Part shown: positions 51,568 through 61,456 of the stretch, piece by piece
How positions within the stretch are numbered: the stretch's first letter is position 1
Layout: each line of letters begins with the position of its first letter
DNA from: Hyaloperonospora brassicae
Taxonomy: Eukaryota > Oomycota > Peronosporomycetes > Peronosporales > Peronosporaceae
Length of the DNA stretch: 64,000 bases
Assembly: GCA_947650285.1 (NCBI GenBank)
Contig: CANTFL010000014.1
Span: 1-64,000 of the forward strand
Reading direction: 5' to 3'
Notes under the pieces: model-generated
Databases searched by the model: none
Told to the model about the DNA's origin: nothing
The model's input: the letters and a program-made list of their open reading frames with translations, nothing else
Made by a program: the position numbers and the translations under genes

Positions 51568-54306
51568 TTATGACAGAGTCGTAACATGAGCAAGCTCATA
51601 GTCAGGCCTGCGTGACAACGCATCAGCCAAAGCATTCTGCTTGCTCGGCTTATACTTCACCTCGAAGTTATATTCCGCAAAGAATGAGATCCAACGAGCC
51701 ATTCGCTGAGAGAAATGTGGCGACTGGGTCGCAGTGCGTAATGACGCATGATCTGTAAAGATCACAAAAGGCTCAGATCCAAGCAGATGAACTCTGAATT
51801 TAACTAAAACATACTTCATTGCAAGTAGCTCTTTGTCATGAACTGGATAGTTCTTTTCAGCTGCTTTCAGCTGCCGGGACTCAAACGCAATGACGCGTTC
51901 CCGTCCATCATTATCTGTTTGTAACAGAGCACTGCCGATGGCAAAGTCAGATGCGTCACAGACGACACTGAAAGGCCGATCAGGATCGGGCAAAGCCAAG
52001 ATTGGCGCATGAAGAAGACTCTCTTTTACAGCCGTAAAGGCTTCCTGCTCGGTGTTCGTCCAACACCATTCCACATCCTTTTTAAGGAGATTGGATAATG
52101 GTCTATCCATGTCTGCATAGTTTGCACTATACTTGTGTAAGTAATTGGCAAGACCAAGCCACTTACGTAAGTCCTTCTGGTTCTTTGGTACCGGCCAATC
52201 GACTATGGCTTTTATCGTAGCGGGATCCGCTCTAAGACCACGCTTCCCAATGAAGCACCCTAAAAAAGGAATCTCTTGTGCACCAAAGATGCACTTAGAG
52301 GCGTTGGCATACAACTTGTTTGTGCGCATGCACTCAAGCACTGCTCGTAAATGGTCGATGTGATTATCCACATCAGACCGGCCGTTCATAGCACGACTAT
52401 GGACAAAGATGTCATCAAAGTAGGTCTGTGCATAACCTCGGTGAGGCCGAAACAGTTGCGTCACAAGACTATTAAACGTAGCTGGGGCGTTTGACAAGCC
52501 CTGTGGCATAACTAGCCACTCCCAGAGCATACCGCTCGAGGTACTAACCGCTGTTAGCGGGATATCTTTCTCACGCATGAGTAATTGGTAATAACCATCG
52601 ACTAAATCGAGTGCACTGTACATTGTACATCCCACCATATTGTTCTGAAGAACATCTTTTCGAGGGATTGGTGTCTGAGCCGGGATCGTGGCAGCATTAA
52701 GCTTATTGTAAGCATGAACAATGCGCCACTTTCCATTGGGCTTTCGAACACAAAATGTGGGCGTGGAATGAGGAGATTTGCTCTCACGAACCATGCCCGC
52801 TGCGTGCTTTGCACGAAAGAAGTCGTCAATGACGTCGCACTGTTCCTTCGATAAAGGCCACTGCCGTGTTACGCAGTATTTAGTTCCAGGAACCAAGTCA
52901 ATTTCATGACGTACACCTCTATCGGGAGGTAAGACGGACGGTGGGTTGTGACACACCACGTCCTGAAACTCCTTTACCAAAGGATAGAACGGATCAAGAG
53001 GATCCTTAAGGATCGAAGATCCACTACGGGCATCCAATGCCGCCTTTGTGTCCTCAAGGACAGACTCGTCCAAAAACGAGGATGAGTTCAACTCAATATC
53101 TGGTCGAATGACCACTAACTCGGATAATTCTCCTGCCTGTAAGGCTCGGCTAAATTCGCCGTCAGACATTTCGTCTAGTTCAAAGAGAGTATCCAAAGAT
53201 GGAAGAGTCTCAAGACTAATGTTGCCATAAACATGGCCAGTCAACCCATTGACAAGTGTATATAGTGTATTATTACTATTATCACTTCGTGACTTCTTAG
53301 ACGTTGGGCGCTTAACAGTTTCCACCCTACGCTGGAATCGTTTCCTCACAGAAACCGTACGCCTCCTAGAGGCCGGGACAGTCGGGTCCCCGTGGTTGCT
53401 ATTTGTATTAGCACGCTCTAGACGAGAGCTCATGTCTTGAACGACATCTGGTGAAGTGTTACGTAACTCAAACACTTCACCCAGTGGATTTACACGGACC
53501 ACTTCACGTACAGCATTCGGGCCTAGCCCTGAACGCTCTGGCTTCTCGCCATCAATGTCATTACCGACATTCAGTGAGGTGCCATCACGGCCGCCCTCAC
53601 TTTGTGTAATTTCACGTGCCACCGCACTGACATCATGGGAATTACTTCCTGTATGTCCCGACCGTAGGCCAAACATGCTTGACGCATGCAGTGACTCATT
53701 ATCACAACGAGTATAACTCAACGGAGTACATCTCTCTTCAAACACATTAGAAGAGCTCCGCTCAATATTCATGTCATAGACATTCGAGTTAATCAACTCC
53801 GACATACCAATGTCCAGCACATTGACATCTTCCGTCAATGGCTCGCGCCAATAGCGCTTTTGTTGTCTAGCAAAGGTGGGTTCATGACTCTCCAAAACTC
53901 CACTAGGAACATTGCGCGTTGCGCCTAAGGTCTTAGACCTCCAATCGATCCATGGTTCATGGCGTTCAAGCCATGCCATGCCTAGGATGAGATCGTATCT
54001 CGAATCCAAGTCAAGGACGAGACAGCGTTCTGTGCTATCAAAGTCCAAAAACCTCACGACCAAGTTCAACGGAACTTTAGGCACAGTAAAGCGACTACCC
54101 GTCGCTAACCGAACAGTGATGGAATCACCATCGTGCGCTTTGAGCGCCTCAGCATATTGCTGACTCCCCTTAAGGGAACGGCGTCTAGCATAGTTGCATG
54201 ACGCCCCAGAATCGATTAATATCGACCAGTGCTTCTCAAAGCCTTTAACTATCGCCTCAGCGACTAACAAGCCAGACTTGTATCCACGCTCTGTGCTTGC
54301 TGGCAC
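51568..54306 (-). CDS. Protease, reverse transcriptase and RNase H (Pol), inner element
   Basis: 912 codons; the frame is open upstream to about 54430, overlapping the zinc-knuckle frame in the -1 register, the usual gag-pol arrangement. Protease motif ILIDSGASCNYA near residue 30. A long variable spacer follows (about 150-450). Reverse transcriptase about 480-700 with YFDDIFVHS near 640. RNase H from about 770 (VVCDASDFAIGSALL, FTDHASLRTA, NALADALSRRPDYE). It ends at a TAA just after the RNase H, where the family normally reads on into integrase. At protein level it matches the outer copy at 56497-59235 throughout. Confidence 0.9.
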   Translation of the reverse strand: MPASTERGYKSGLLVAEAIVKGFEKHWSILIDSGASCNYARRRSLKGSQQYAEALKAHDGDSITVRLATGSRFTVPKVPLNLVVRFLDFDSTERCLVLDLDSRYDLILGMAWLERHEPWIDWRSKTLGATRNVPSGVLESHEPTFARQQKRYWREPLTEDVNVLDIGMSELINSNVYDMNIERSSSNVFEERCTPLSYTRCDNESLHASSMFGLRSGHTGSNSHDVSAVAREITQSEGGRDGTSLNVGNDIDGEKPERSGLGPNAVREVVRVNPLGEVFELRNTSPDVVQDMSSRLERANTNSNHGDPTVPASRRRTVSVRKRFQRRVETVKRPTSKKSRSDNSNNTLYTLVNGLTGHVYGNISLETLPSLDTLFELDEMSDGEFSRALQAGELSELVVIRPDIELNSSSFLDESVLEDTKAALDARSGSSILKDPLDPFYPLVKEFQDVVCHNPPSVLPPDRGVRHEIDLVPGTKYCVTRQWPLSKEQCDVIDDFFRAKHAAGMVRESKSPHSTPTFCVRKPNGKWRIVHAYNKLNAATIPAQTPIPRKDVLQNNMVGCTMYSALDLVDGYYQLLMREKDIPLTAVSTSSGMLWEWLVMPQGLSNAPATFNSLVTQLFRPHRGYAQTYFDDIFVHSRAMNGRSDVDNHIDHLRAVLECMRTNKLYANASKCIFGAQEIPFLGCFIGKRGLRADPATIKAIVDWPVPKNQKDLRKWLGLANYLHKYSANYADMDRPLSNLLKKDVEWCWTNTEQEAFTAVKESLLHAPILALPDPDRPFSVVCDASDFAIGSALLQTDNDGRERVIAFESRQLKAAEKNYPVHDKELLAMKYVLVKFRVHLLGSEPFVIFTDHASLRTATQSPHFSQRMARWISFFAEYNFEVKYKPSKQNALADALSRRPDYELAHVTTLS

Positions 54307-54392
54307 GGAGCTCTGTGGGGCTAAGCCCTGTGTTGCTCTACCTCGTAGAGAAGTGACAGAACTCAGTTCTACCCCAGTAGGCCGCCCCGCGC

Positions 54393-54602
54393 CTACTGGG
54401 TGTCGACGTTTCCCCGTGCCATACCAAGTTTCTGGTTGAGGCTGGGGTTTCGACCCGTAGAAGTCGGTCGTTGCTTACGCAAAGGACAAGTGGGACGCAA
54501 ATGTTTAGTGCTTCCGCACATATAACAGCGTCTCACCTCCTGTCGTTGCTCGGCAACATGAAGCTCAGCTTCACCTTCATCTTCGGCATAGCTGAGATCC
54601 AT
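54393..54602 (-). CDS. Gag zinc-knuckle segment, inner element
   Basis: 69 codons with a CCHC-type knuckle of unusual spacing (CYMCGSTKHLRPTCP) and an acidic lead-in (YAEDEGEAEL). It sits in a different frame from the capsid-like part and overlaps it by 70 bp, so a frame change is needed inside gag. The same arrangement is seen in the outer copy at 56201-56410. Confidence 0.75.
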   Translation of the reverse strand: MDLSYAEDEGEAELHVAEQRQEVRRCYMCGSTKHLRPTCPLRKQRPTSTGRNPSLNQKLGMARGNVDTQ

Positions 54603-55432
54603 CGGTTCGGGTTACAGTAAGCCGAGGTGCTTGCAGATGTTGCTCTCGCAAAGCTTGGGTTGTACCCATTACAACCAAGTCTGGCCGACTTGAAGTTGTG
54701 CTCAGCATTCTGAGCGATGCTCACAGCCTCCTCAAAAGTCGAGGAATGGACTCGAAAGACCTCGGTCCTGGCAATGCCAGTGCGAAGACCTTCCATGAAG
54801 ACTGTCACGTAGACGGTCTCAGGAAGAGAGTCGGACTGCATGGCAGCCATCAGAGTTATTAACTCCTGGACACAGTCCGTTAACTCGTTCTTACCCTGAC
54901 GGGTAGACAAGAAGCGTGAGCGCACGCGATATGCCTGGTTAGGTGGCGAGAAATCTCGCAAAAGGTCCAACTTGAGCGAATCCCACGTGAGAAACGCCAA
55001 GTTGACCGACGTGCCACACGTCAAAGCCCACATTCTCGCTCTACCATCGAGCTTAGAGATAGCCAACGAGACCCGCTGGTTCTCAAGTGAGATGAGATCA
55101 GAGTCCATGGCCATCTCAATCTCACGGATCCAGAGGGTAAGGTTTTCCCCCTCCTTCCCGGAGTAACATTTAACGTCCACCCGAAGGGAACGAGGCTTAG
55201 CCTCTTCTGGTGGCATCGCCACGTAGCGTGTCGGCATAGCCGACGCTACCGGGTTTTGAACCTGCCCTAAAAGGGCCGTTTCGTACTGCATGAAGGTCTC
55301 TACTCGTGCATTGAGCACATCGGGACCTTGTGCAGCTAGAAACTCCACATACTCTGGGCCTACGGCCGCGGTGAGCTTCTCAAGCGCGGCCTTTTGGGCC
55401 TCAGATAGGGATGTGGATTGCTCCATCCTCAC
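54533..55432 (-). CDS. Gag capsid-like protein, inner element
   Basis: 299 codons from ATG 55432: an N-terminal helical region (EQSTSLSEAQKAALEKLTAA), capsid-like core about 100-230 (LTLWIREIEMAM, LSTRQGKNELTDCVQEL, VYVTVFMEGLRTGIARTE), then a frame ending after the point at which the zinc-knuckle frame takes over. It is the only unbroken gag in the palindrome. Confidence 0.85.
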   Translation of the reverse strand: MRMEQSTSLSEAQKAALEKLTAAVGPEYVEFLAAQGPDVLNARVETFMQYETALLGQVQNPVASAMPTRYVAMPPEEAKPRSLRVDVKCYSGKEGENLTLWIREIEMAMDSDLISLENQRVSLAISKLDGRARMWALTCGTSVNLAFLTWDSLKLDLLRDFSPPNQAYRVRSRFLSTRQGKNELTDCVQELITLMAAMQSDSLPETVYVTVFMEGLRTGIARTEVFRVHSSTFEEAVSIAQNAEHNFKSARLGCNGYNPSFARATSASTSAYCNPNRWISAMPKMKVKLSFMLPSNDRR

Positions 55433-55485
55433 AGAGGATCAGTCGTTACCAACTCAGGCGTAGATTGACTACAAGTGCTACCAAG

Positions 55486-55960
55486 TGTAGCGGAGCTACA
55501 CAGCTCCTTAAGTCAGAGGAAGACTTAACGCTCTTACGAGCAACTTTGGTTCTACGAACCCGACTCAGAGAGTCAACAAGCTCAGAGAGCTTACGGTCCC
55601 TGTTCCAGGGGGACCAAACGATTCAAAAGAATCACAGCACAGAGTGCTCAAGAGTAGCTACATTTACAGGCGTTGCTAGCTCTTCCGATCAAGACGCCTC
55701 GCAAGGCACGTGTCTTTCAGTGATCAAAAGGGGAACTAAATTTTTATTTCTTTGATTAACCTAAAAGAACACCTTAGAACAACGTATTTAACCTGCCCTA
55801 AATAACCTCTTAAAAAATCTTGCAATCAATTGATGACAGACATCGATCTTCAACAATTGATACACTCACTGTGTTCTAAAATTACTTAATGGGATAACCC
55901 CCTCTCTTGTGTGCACCACACCTATCGTCGACTACCAGCCGACGTGTAACCCCCGTTACA
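55486..55960 (-). repeat. LTR-C (475 bp), 5' LTR of the inner element
   Basis: The most divergent of the four LTRs, with more than twenty differences from LTR-B and LTR-D by eye, spread along its length (for example CTTAATGGG, ATCGATCTTC, GCGTTGCTAGC). Directly followed by the target duplication CATGC at 55961-55965. Confidence 0.9.
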
Positions 55961-56410
55961 CATGCAGTCCGACTCTCTCCCTGAGAACGTCTACGTGACA
56001 GTCTTCATGGAAGGTCTTCGCACTGGCATTGCCAGGACCGAGGTCTTTCGAGTCCATTCCTCGACTTTTGAGGAGGCTGTGAGCATCGCTCAGAATGCTG
56101 AGCACAACTTCAAGTCGGCCAGACTTGGTTGTAATGGGTACAACCCAAGCTTTGCGAGAGCAACATCTGCAAGCACCTCGGCTTACTGTAACACGAACCG
56201 ATGGATCTCAGCTATGCTGAAGATGAAGGTGAAGCTGAGCTTCATGTTGCCGAGCAACGACAGGAGGTGAGACGCTGTTATATGTGCGGAAGCACTAAAC
56301 ATTTGCGTCCCACTTGTCCTTTGCGTAAGCAACGACCGACTTCTACGGGTCGAAACCCCAGCCTCAACCAGAAACTTGGTATGGCACGGGGAAACGTCGA
56401 CACCCAGTAG
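55961..56410 (+). pseudogene. Gag C-terminal half and zinc knuckle of the outer element
   Basis: Begins exactly at the insertion point (CATGCAGTCC, residues MQSDSLPE) and continues the gag cut at 47727. Capsid end to 56270, then the zinc-knuckle frame 56201-56410 (CYMCGSTKHLRPTC). Three residue differences from the inner copy were seen (T/N, P/T, P/L). Confidence 0.85.
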
Positions 56411-56496
56411 GCGCGGGGCGGCCTACTGGGGTAGAACTGAGTTCTGTCACTTCTCTACGAGGTAGAGCAACACAGGGCTTAGCCCCACAGAGCTCC

Positions 56497-59235
56497 GTGC
56501 CAGCAAGCACAGAGCGTGGATACAAGTCTGGCTTGTTAGTCGCTGAGGCGATAGTTAAAGGCTTTGAGAAGCACTGGTCGATATTAATCGATTCTGGGGC
56601 GTCATGCAACTATGCTAGACGCCGTTCCCTTAAGGGGAGTCAGCAATATGCTGAGGCGCTCAAAGCGCACGATGGTGATTCCATCACTGTTCGGTTAGCG
56701 ACGGGTAGTCGCTTTACTGTGCCTAAAGTTCCGTTGAACTTGGTCGTGAGGTTTTTGGACTTTGATAGCACAGAACGCTGTCTCGTCCTTGACTTGGATT
56801 CGAGATACGATCTCATCCTAGGCATGGCATGGCTTGAACGCCATGAACCATGGATCGATTGGAGGTCTAAGACCTTAGGCGCAACGCGCAATGTTCCTAG
56901 TGGAGTTTTGGAGAGTCATGAACCCACCTTTGCTAGACAACAAAAGCGCTATTGGCGCGAGCCATTGACGGAAGATGTCAATGTGCTGGACATTGGTATG
57001 TCGGAGTTGATTAACTCGAATGTCTATGACATGAATATTGAGCGGAGCTCTTCTAATGTGTTTGAAGAGAGATGTACTCCGTTGAGTTATACTCGTTGTG
57101 ATAATGAGTCACTGCATGCGTCAAGCATGTTTGGCCTACGGTCGGGACATACAGGAAGTAATTCCCATGATGTCAGTGCGGTGGCACGTGAAATTACACA
57201 AAGTGAGGGCGGCCGTGATGGCACCTCACTGAATGTCGGTAATGACATTGATGGCGAGAAGCCAGAGCGTTCAGGGCTAGGCCCGAATGCTGTACGTGAA
57301 GTGGTCCGTGTAAATCCACTGGGTGAAGTGTTTGAGTTACGTAACACTTCACCAGATGTCGTTCAAGACATGAGCTCTCGTCTAGAGCGTGCTAATACAA
57401 ATAGCAACCACGGGGACCCGACTGTCCCGGCCTCTAGGAGGCGTACGGTTTCTGTGAGGAAACGATTCCAGCGTAGGGTGGAAACTGTTAAGCGCCCAAC
57501 GTCTAAGAAGTCACGAAGTGATAATAGTAATAATACACTATATACACTTGTCAATGGGTTGACTGGCCATGTTTATGGCAACATTAGTCTTGAGACTCTT
57601 CCATCTTTGGATACTCTCTTTGAACTAGACGAAATGTCTGACGGCGAATTTAGCCGAGCCTTACAGGCAGGAGAATTATCCGAGTTAGTGGTCATTCGAC
57701 CAGATATTGAGTTGAACTCATCCTCGTTTTTGGACGAGTCTGTCCTTGAGGACACAAAGGCGGCATTGGATGCCCGTAGTGGATCTTCGATCCTTAAGGA
57801 TCCTCTTGATCCGTTCTATCCTTTGGTAAAGGAGTTTCAGGACGTGGTGTGTCACAACCCACCGTCCGTCTTACCTCCCGATAGAGGTGTACGTCATGAA
57901 ATTGACTTGGTTCCTGGAACTAAATACTGCGTAACACGGCAGTGGCCTTTATCGAAGGAACAGTGCGACGTCATTGACGACTTCTTTCGTGCAAAGCACG
58001 CAGCGGGCATGGTTCGTGAGAGCAAATCTCCTCATTCCACGCCCACATTTTGTGTTCGAAAGCCCAATGGAAAGTGGCGCATTGTTCATGCTTACAATAA
58101 GCTTAATGCTGCCACGATCCCGGCTCAGACACCAATCCCTCGAAAAGATGTTCTTCAGAACAATATGGTGGGATGTACAATGTACAGTGCACTCGATTTA
58201 GTCGATGGTTATTACCAATTACTCATGCGTGAGAAAGATATCCCGCTAACAGCGGTTAGTACCTCGAGCGGTATGCTCTGGGAGTGGCTAGTTATGCCAC
58301 AGGGCTTGTCAAACGCCCCAGCTACGTTTAATAGTCTTGTGACGCAACTGTTTCGGCCTCACCGAGGTTATGCACAGACCTACTTTGATGACATCTTTGT
58401 CCATAGTCGTGCTATGAACGGCCGGTCTGATGTGGATAATCACATCGACCATTTACGAGCAGTGCTTGAGTGCATGCGCACAAACAAGTTGTATGCCAAC
58501 GCCTCTAAGTGCATCTTTGGTGCACAAGAGATTCCTTTTTTAGGGTGCTTCATTGGGAAGCGTGGTCTTAGAGCGGATCCCGCTACGATAAAAGCCATAG
58601 TCGATTGGCCGGTACCAAAGAACCAGAAGGACTTACGTAAGTGGCTTGGTCTTGCCAATTACTTACACAAGTATAGTGCAAACTATGCAGACATGGATAG
58701 ACCATTATCCAATCTCCTTAAAAAGGATGTGGAATGGTGTTGGACGAACACCGAGCAGGAAGCCTTTACGGCTGTAAAAGAGAGTCTTCTTCATGCGCCA
58801 ATCTTGGCTTTGCCCGATCCTGATCGGCCTTTCAGTGTCGTCTGTGACGCATCTGACTTTGCCATCGGCAGTGCTCTGTTACAAACAGATAATGATGGAC
58901 GGGAACGCGTCATTGCGTTTGAGTCCCGGCAGCTGAAAGCAGCTGAAAAGAACTATCCAGTTCATGACAAAGAGCTACTTGCAATGAAGTATGTTTTAGT
59001 TAAATTCAGAGTTCATCTGCTTGGATCTGAGCCTTTTGTGATCTTTACAGATCATGCGTCATTACGCACTGCGACCCAGTCGCCACATTTCTCTCAGCGA
59101 ATGGCTCGTTGGATCTCATTCTTTGCGGAATATAACTTCGAGGTGAAGTATAAGCCGAGCAAGCAGAATGCTTTGGCTGATGCGTTGTCACGCAGGCCTG
59201 ACTATGAGCTTGCTCATGTTACGACTCTGTCATAA
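56497..59235 (+). CDS. Protease, reverse transcriptase and RNase H (Pol), outer element
   Basis: 912 codons, reading the same as the inner Pol (51568-54306) in inverted orientation, with the same motifs (DSGAS, YFDD, VVCDASDFA) and the same terminating TAA after RNase H. The frame is open upstream to about 56430. Confidence 0.9.
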   Translation: MPASTERGYKSGLLVAEAIVKGFEKHWSILIDSGASCNYARRRSLKGSQQYAEALKAHDGDSITVRLATGSRFTVPKVPLNLVVRFLDFDSTERCLVLDLDSRYDLILGMAWLERHEPWIDWRSKTLGATRNVPSGVLESHEPTFARQQKRYWREPLTEDVNVLDIGMSELINSNVYDMNIERSSSNVFEERCTPLSYTRCDNESLHASSMFGLRSGHTGSNSHDVSAVAREITQSEGGRDGTSLNVGNDIDGEKPERSGLGPNAVREVVRVNPLGEVFELRNTSPDVVQDMSSRLERANTNSNHGDPTVPASRRRTVSVRKRFQRRVETVKRPTSKKSRSDNSNNTLYTLVNGLTGHVYGNISLETLPSLDTLFELDEMSDGEFSRALQAGELSELVVIRPDIELNSSSFLDESVLEDTKAALDARSGSSILKDPLDPFYPLVKEFQDVVCHNPPSVLPPDRGVRHEIDLVPGTKYCVTRQWPLSKEQCDVIDDFFRAKHAAGMVRESKSPHSTPTFCVRKPNGKWRIVHAYNKLNAATIPAQTPIPRKDVLQNNMVGCTMYSALDLVDGYYQLLMREKDIPLTAVSTSSGMLWEWLVMPQGLSNAPATFNSLVTQLFRPHRGYAQTYFDDIFVHSRAMNGRSDVDNHIDHLRAVLECMRTNKLYANASKCIFGAQEIPFLGCFIGKRGLRADPATIKAIVDWPVPKNQKDLRKWLGLANYLHKYSANYADMDRPLSNLLKKDVEWCWTNTEQEAFTAVKESLLHAPILALPDPDRPFSVVCDASDFAIGSALLQTDNDGRERVIAFESRQLKAAEKNYPVHDKELLAMKYVLVKFRVHLLGSEPFVIFTDHASLRTATQSPHFSQRMARWISFFAEYNFEVKYKPSKQNALADALSRRPDYELAHVTTLS

Positions 59236-59289
59236 TCGGTCACAGACCTCATTCGTTCGGCATATGCCAATTATAAACACTGTGTAGCT

Positions 59290-60075
59290 TTGCTACGTGC
59301 TCTGGGGAGCGAGGAGTTTAACGACTCAGACATTAAATTGTCGGCACGTTTGCGTGCGAGGCTACATCGATATTCCATCGATCAAGGCCTGTTGTGCTAT
59401 AGCACAGATATGGAGGATACTCCCCGTATCGTTGTCCCTCACGATGAGGAATTGAAGTATCGCATCCTCTATGAGGTGCATGATACTGCGGTGGGCGGTC
59501 ATCCTGGTTGGGAGAAGACATACAGCTCCGTGAGCCAATATTATTGGTGGCCCAAACTTTACAAATGGGTAAGCACATATGTGCGTACGTGTTGAACGTG
59601 TCAACGGGTGAAGCCCTCAGCTCATGCGGCTGCGCCGCTGTATAGTTTGACTATACCCTCTGGGTGCTGGGAGTCCATCAGTATGGATTTCATGTTCGGT
59701 CTGCCGAAAGATGGGCAAGGCAATACGGGTATTGTGGTCTTTGTTGACCGTTTGAGCAAGATGGCTCACTTGGCGGCTGTGCTAGATACCATTGATGGTG
59801 AAGGTAAAGCTACGCTGTTTATCGATCGAGTGTTTCGACAACACGGTTTGCCTGTGGCAATTGTCTCTGACCGAGACCCTCGCTTCACTGGGAAGTTTTG
59901 GAAGTCCATCTTCAAGGTGCTCGGCACACGTTTGGACATGTCCACGGCGGATCATCCGCAGACCGATGGTCAAACCGAGCGAGTCAATCGCGTTATCGGT
60001 GACATATTACGCAGTGTTTGCACTAATACACCAAAACGTTGGAGCTCGATGCTTCCTGTTGTTGAGTTCACGTAG
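59290..60075 (+). pseudogene. Integrase zinc finger and catalytic core with in-frame stops, outer element
   Basis: Two open stretches, 59290-59595 (HPGWEKTY zinc-finger region, ending in a TGA) and 59608-60075 (SMDFMFG, SDRDPRF, DGQTERVN, ending in a TAG). Further TAA at about 60100. The stops are at the same places as in the inner copy. Confidence 0.85.
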
Positions 60076-60147
60076 AACGGAGTAAAGCCTGTAGAGGCTT
60101 AAACAGCGTTATTTAACGCAAACGGTCTCACACACCCTCGCGTTCCG

Positions 60148-60981
60148 TTGACGCTACCACTGCGTGGTTCAGGGCTTGGTGGGGGAGAGATGGCCGATCG
60201 GCTTGCAGACATCAGCCCTGCTACTGTTCATAAACAGGTAAGCGAGTTTCTCGCAACGCGCTTGAATGTGTTACGACACGTACGTGATGCACTGGCTGAT
60301 AGCCAAGATAAACAAAAGGAACAAGCTAATGCTAAAGGAAGAGGATGTATTGAACGTTATGAGGTCGGAGGCCAAGTTCTACTCAATGCTAAAAACCTAC
60401 CTACAAATGTAGTGTCTGCCGTCTTCAAGATAAAGTTGCGTCCGCGCTTCATTGGGCCATTCACGGTCATTGCTAAGAAGGGATTGGCGTATACGATCAA
60501 CCTAGCGCGCAAACTGCGCACGCACCCAGTGTTCTACGTTGACTTACTTAGGCCGTATCGGGATCCGTCCCATGTGAACTCGGAGGCGCTTGCGCCGGGT
60601 AATAGGGCCTTGCCGTCGGCTGTTGCATCCGAACCAGGAGGTCAAGCTGACCATCCACACGGGCTAAGGCCAACTCCAATGCTTGAACACGGGCTTGCAT
60701 CGCGCCGAGTTCAATCTGGGTCTTACCCAATGTCTCTCGGAGACCACTCAGCTCACGGAGCACCTTCTCATGCTCCTCCTTCGGTACCCCGACCGCCACC
60801 GACGCTGCTCGATGAGCAAGGGAACCACCAGTTCCATGTGGAGAAAATCCTTCAGCGACGTCGTCGTCGTGGCCAATACCAGTATCTGGTGAAGTGGCGA
60901 GGGTACCCGGAGTCGGAGAACTCGTGGGAGTATGAGATACCCCTTCGGCAGGACTGCCCTTACGCCGTGGATGTTTTTTAA
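60148..60981 (+). CDS. Integrase C-terminal region and chromodomain, outer element
   Basis: 277 codons, the same as the inner copy up to the last residues (GPFTVI, FYVDLLRPY, chromodomain YLVKWRGYPESENSWE), then a TAA created by a single base difference. About 430 bp lie opposite antisense ORF-b. Confidence 0.85.
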   Translation: MTLPLRGSGLGGGEMADRLADISPATVHKQVSEFLATRLNVLRHVRDALADSQDKQKEQANAKGRGCIERYEVGGQVLLNAKNLPTNVVSAVFKIKLRPRFIGPFTVIAKKGLAYTINLARKLRTHPVFYVDLLRPYRDPSHVNSEALAPGNRALPSAVASEPGGQADHPHGLRPTPMLEHGLASRRVQSGSYPMSLGDHSAHGAPSHAPPSVPRPPPTLLDEQGNHQFHVEKILQRRRRRGQYQYLVKWRGYPESENSWEYEIPLRQDCPYAVDVF

Positions 60982-61456
60982 CATCGTGGCCAGGGTCGCC
61001 TTGCGAGCGAGAGCGCTTCTCACCAATAGTGGTGGGAGGTGGCGTGTTGCTCCGCACCTTAGGGTCGTGACCCGTGGCTACCATTGTAGCCGGAGCATAA
61101 CGCGTACGTGTACGCAAGTGGCCTCTGGCCTTGAGCTTGGCATACTCGAACCGGAGCTTCCGTTCCAGACGAACGTCAGCCACATCGGCTCTGGCCCGCA
61201 GCGTTGGCACACTGCTAAGATGCCGCTTGCGGTACACCCAACGGATGAACTCATTGTCCTCCTCCTCGGGCAGTTCGCCAGCGAACAACAAGATGGGCAC
61301 GCCCTTTATCGGTCGAACCGAAACACCACGAGAAAGACTCTCAAGGTGTGCAAGGTACTGACCTTGCGTGGTAAAGGCTGGTTCGAGATACCTCTCATTC
61401 AGAGCCTTTCGAAATGCGTATCTTCTGGCGACGTAACCTCGGGGCCAATGGCCCAT
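60548..61456 (-). CDS. Antisense ORF-b of the Ty3/gypsy family (right arm)
   Basis: 302 codons, mirror copy of 49347-50255 with one visible difference (Gln to Lys in the basic linker). That base is the same one that creates the stop in the opposite chromodomain frame. Folded N-terminal part, disordered middle, C-terminal coiled coil. Family not recognised. Confidence 0.58.
   Translation of the reverse strand: MGHWPRGYVARRYAFRKALNERYLEPAFTTQGQYLAHLESLSRGVSVRPIKGVPILLFAGELPEEEDNEFIRWVYRKRHLSSVPTLRARADVADVRLERKLRFEYAKLKARGHLRTRTRYAPATMVATGHDPKVRSNTPPPTTIGEKRSRSQGDPGHDVKKHPRRKGSPAEGVSHTPTSSPTPGTLATSPDTGIGHDDDVAEGFSPHGTGGSLAHRAASVAVGVPKEEHEKVLRELSGLRETLGKTQIELGAMQARVQALELALARVDGQLDLLVRMQQPTARPYYPAQAPPSSHGTDPDTA

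Larger units (their letters stand above)
48375..55960 (-). mobile_element. Inner Ty3/gypsy element, inserted in gag of the outer one
   Basis: 7586 bp on the minus strand: 5' LTR-C (55486-55960), primer binding site TTGGTAGCACTTGT, gag, zinc knuckle, protease-RT-RNase H, integrase, chromodomain, antisense frames, a polypurine-like GGTGGGTGAGGG, and 3' LTR-B (48375-48847). The target duplication is CATGC: 55961-55965 on the right. The left copy is now found as GCATG at 47727-47731, next to LTR-A, because the segment between LTR-A and LTR-B is inverted. Confidence 0.88.
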
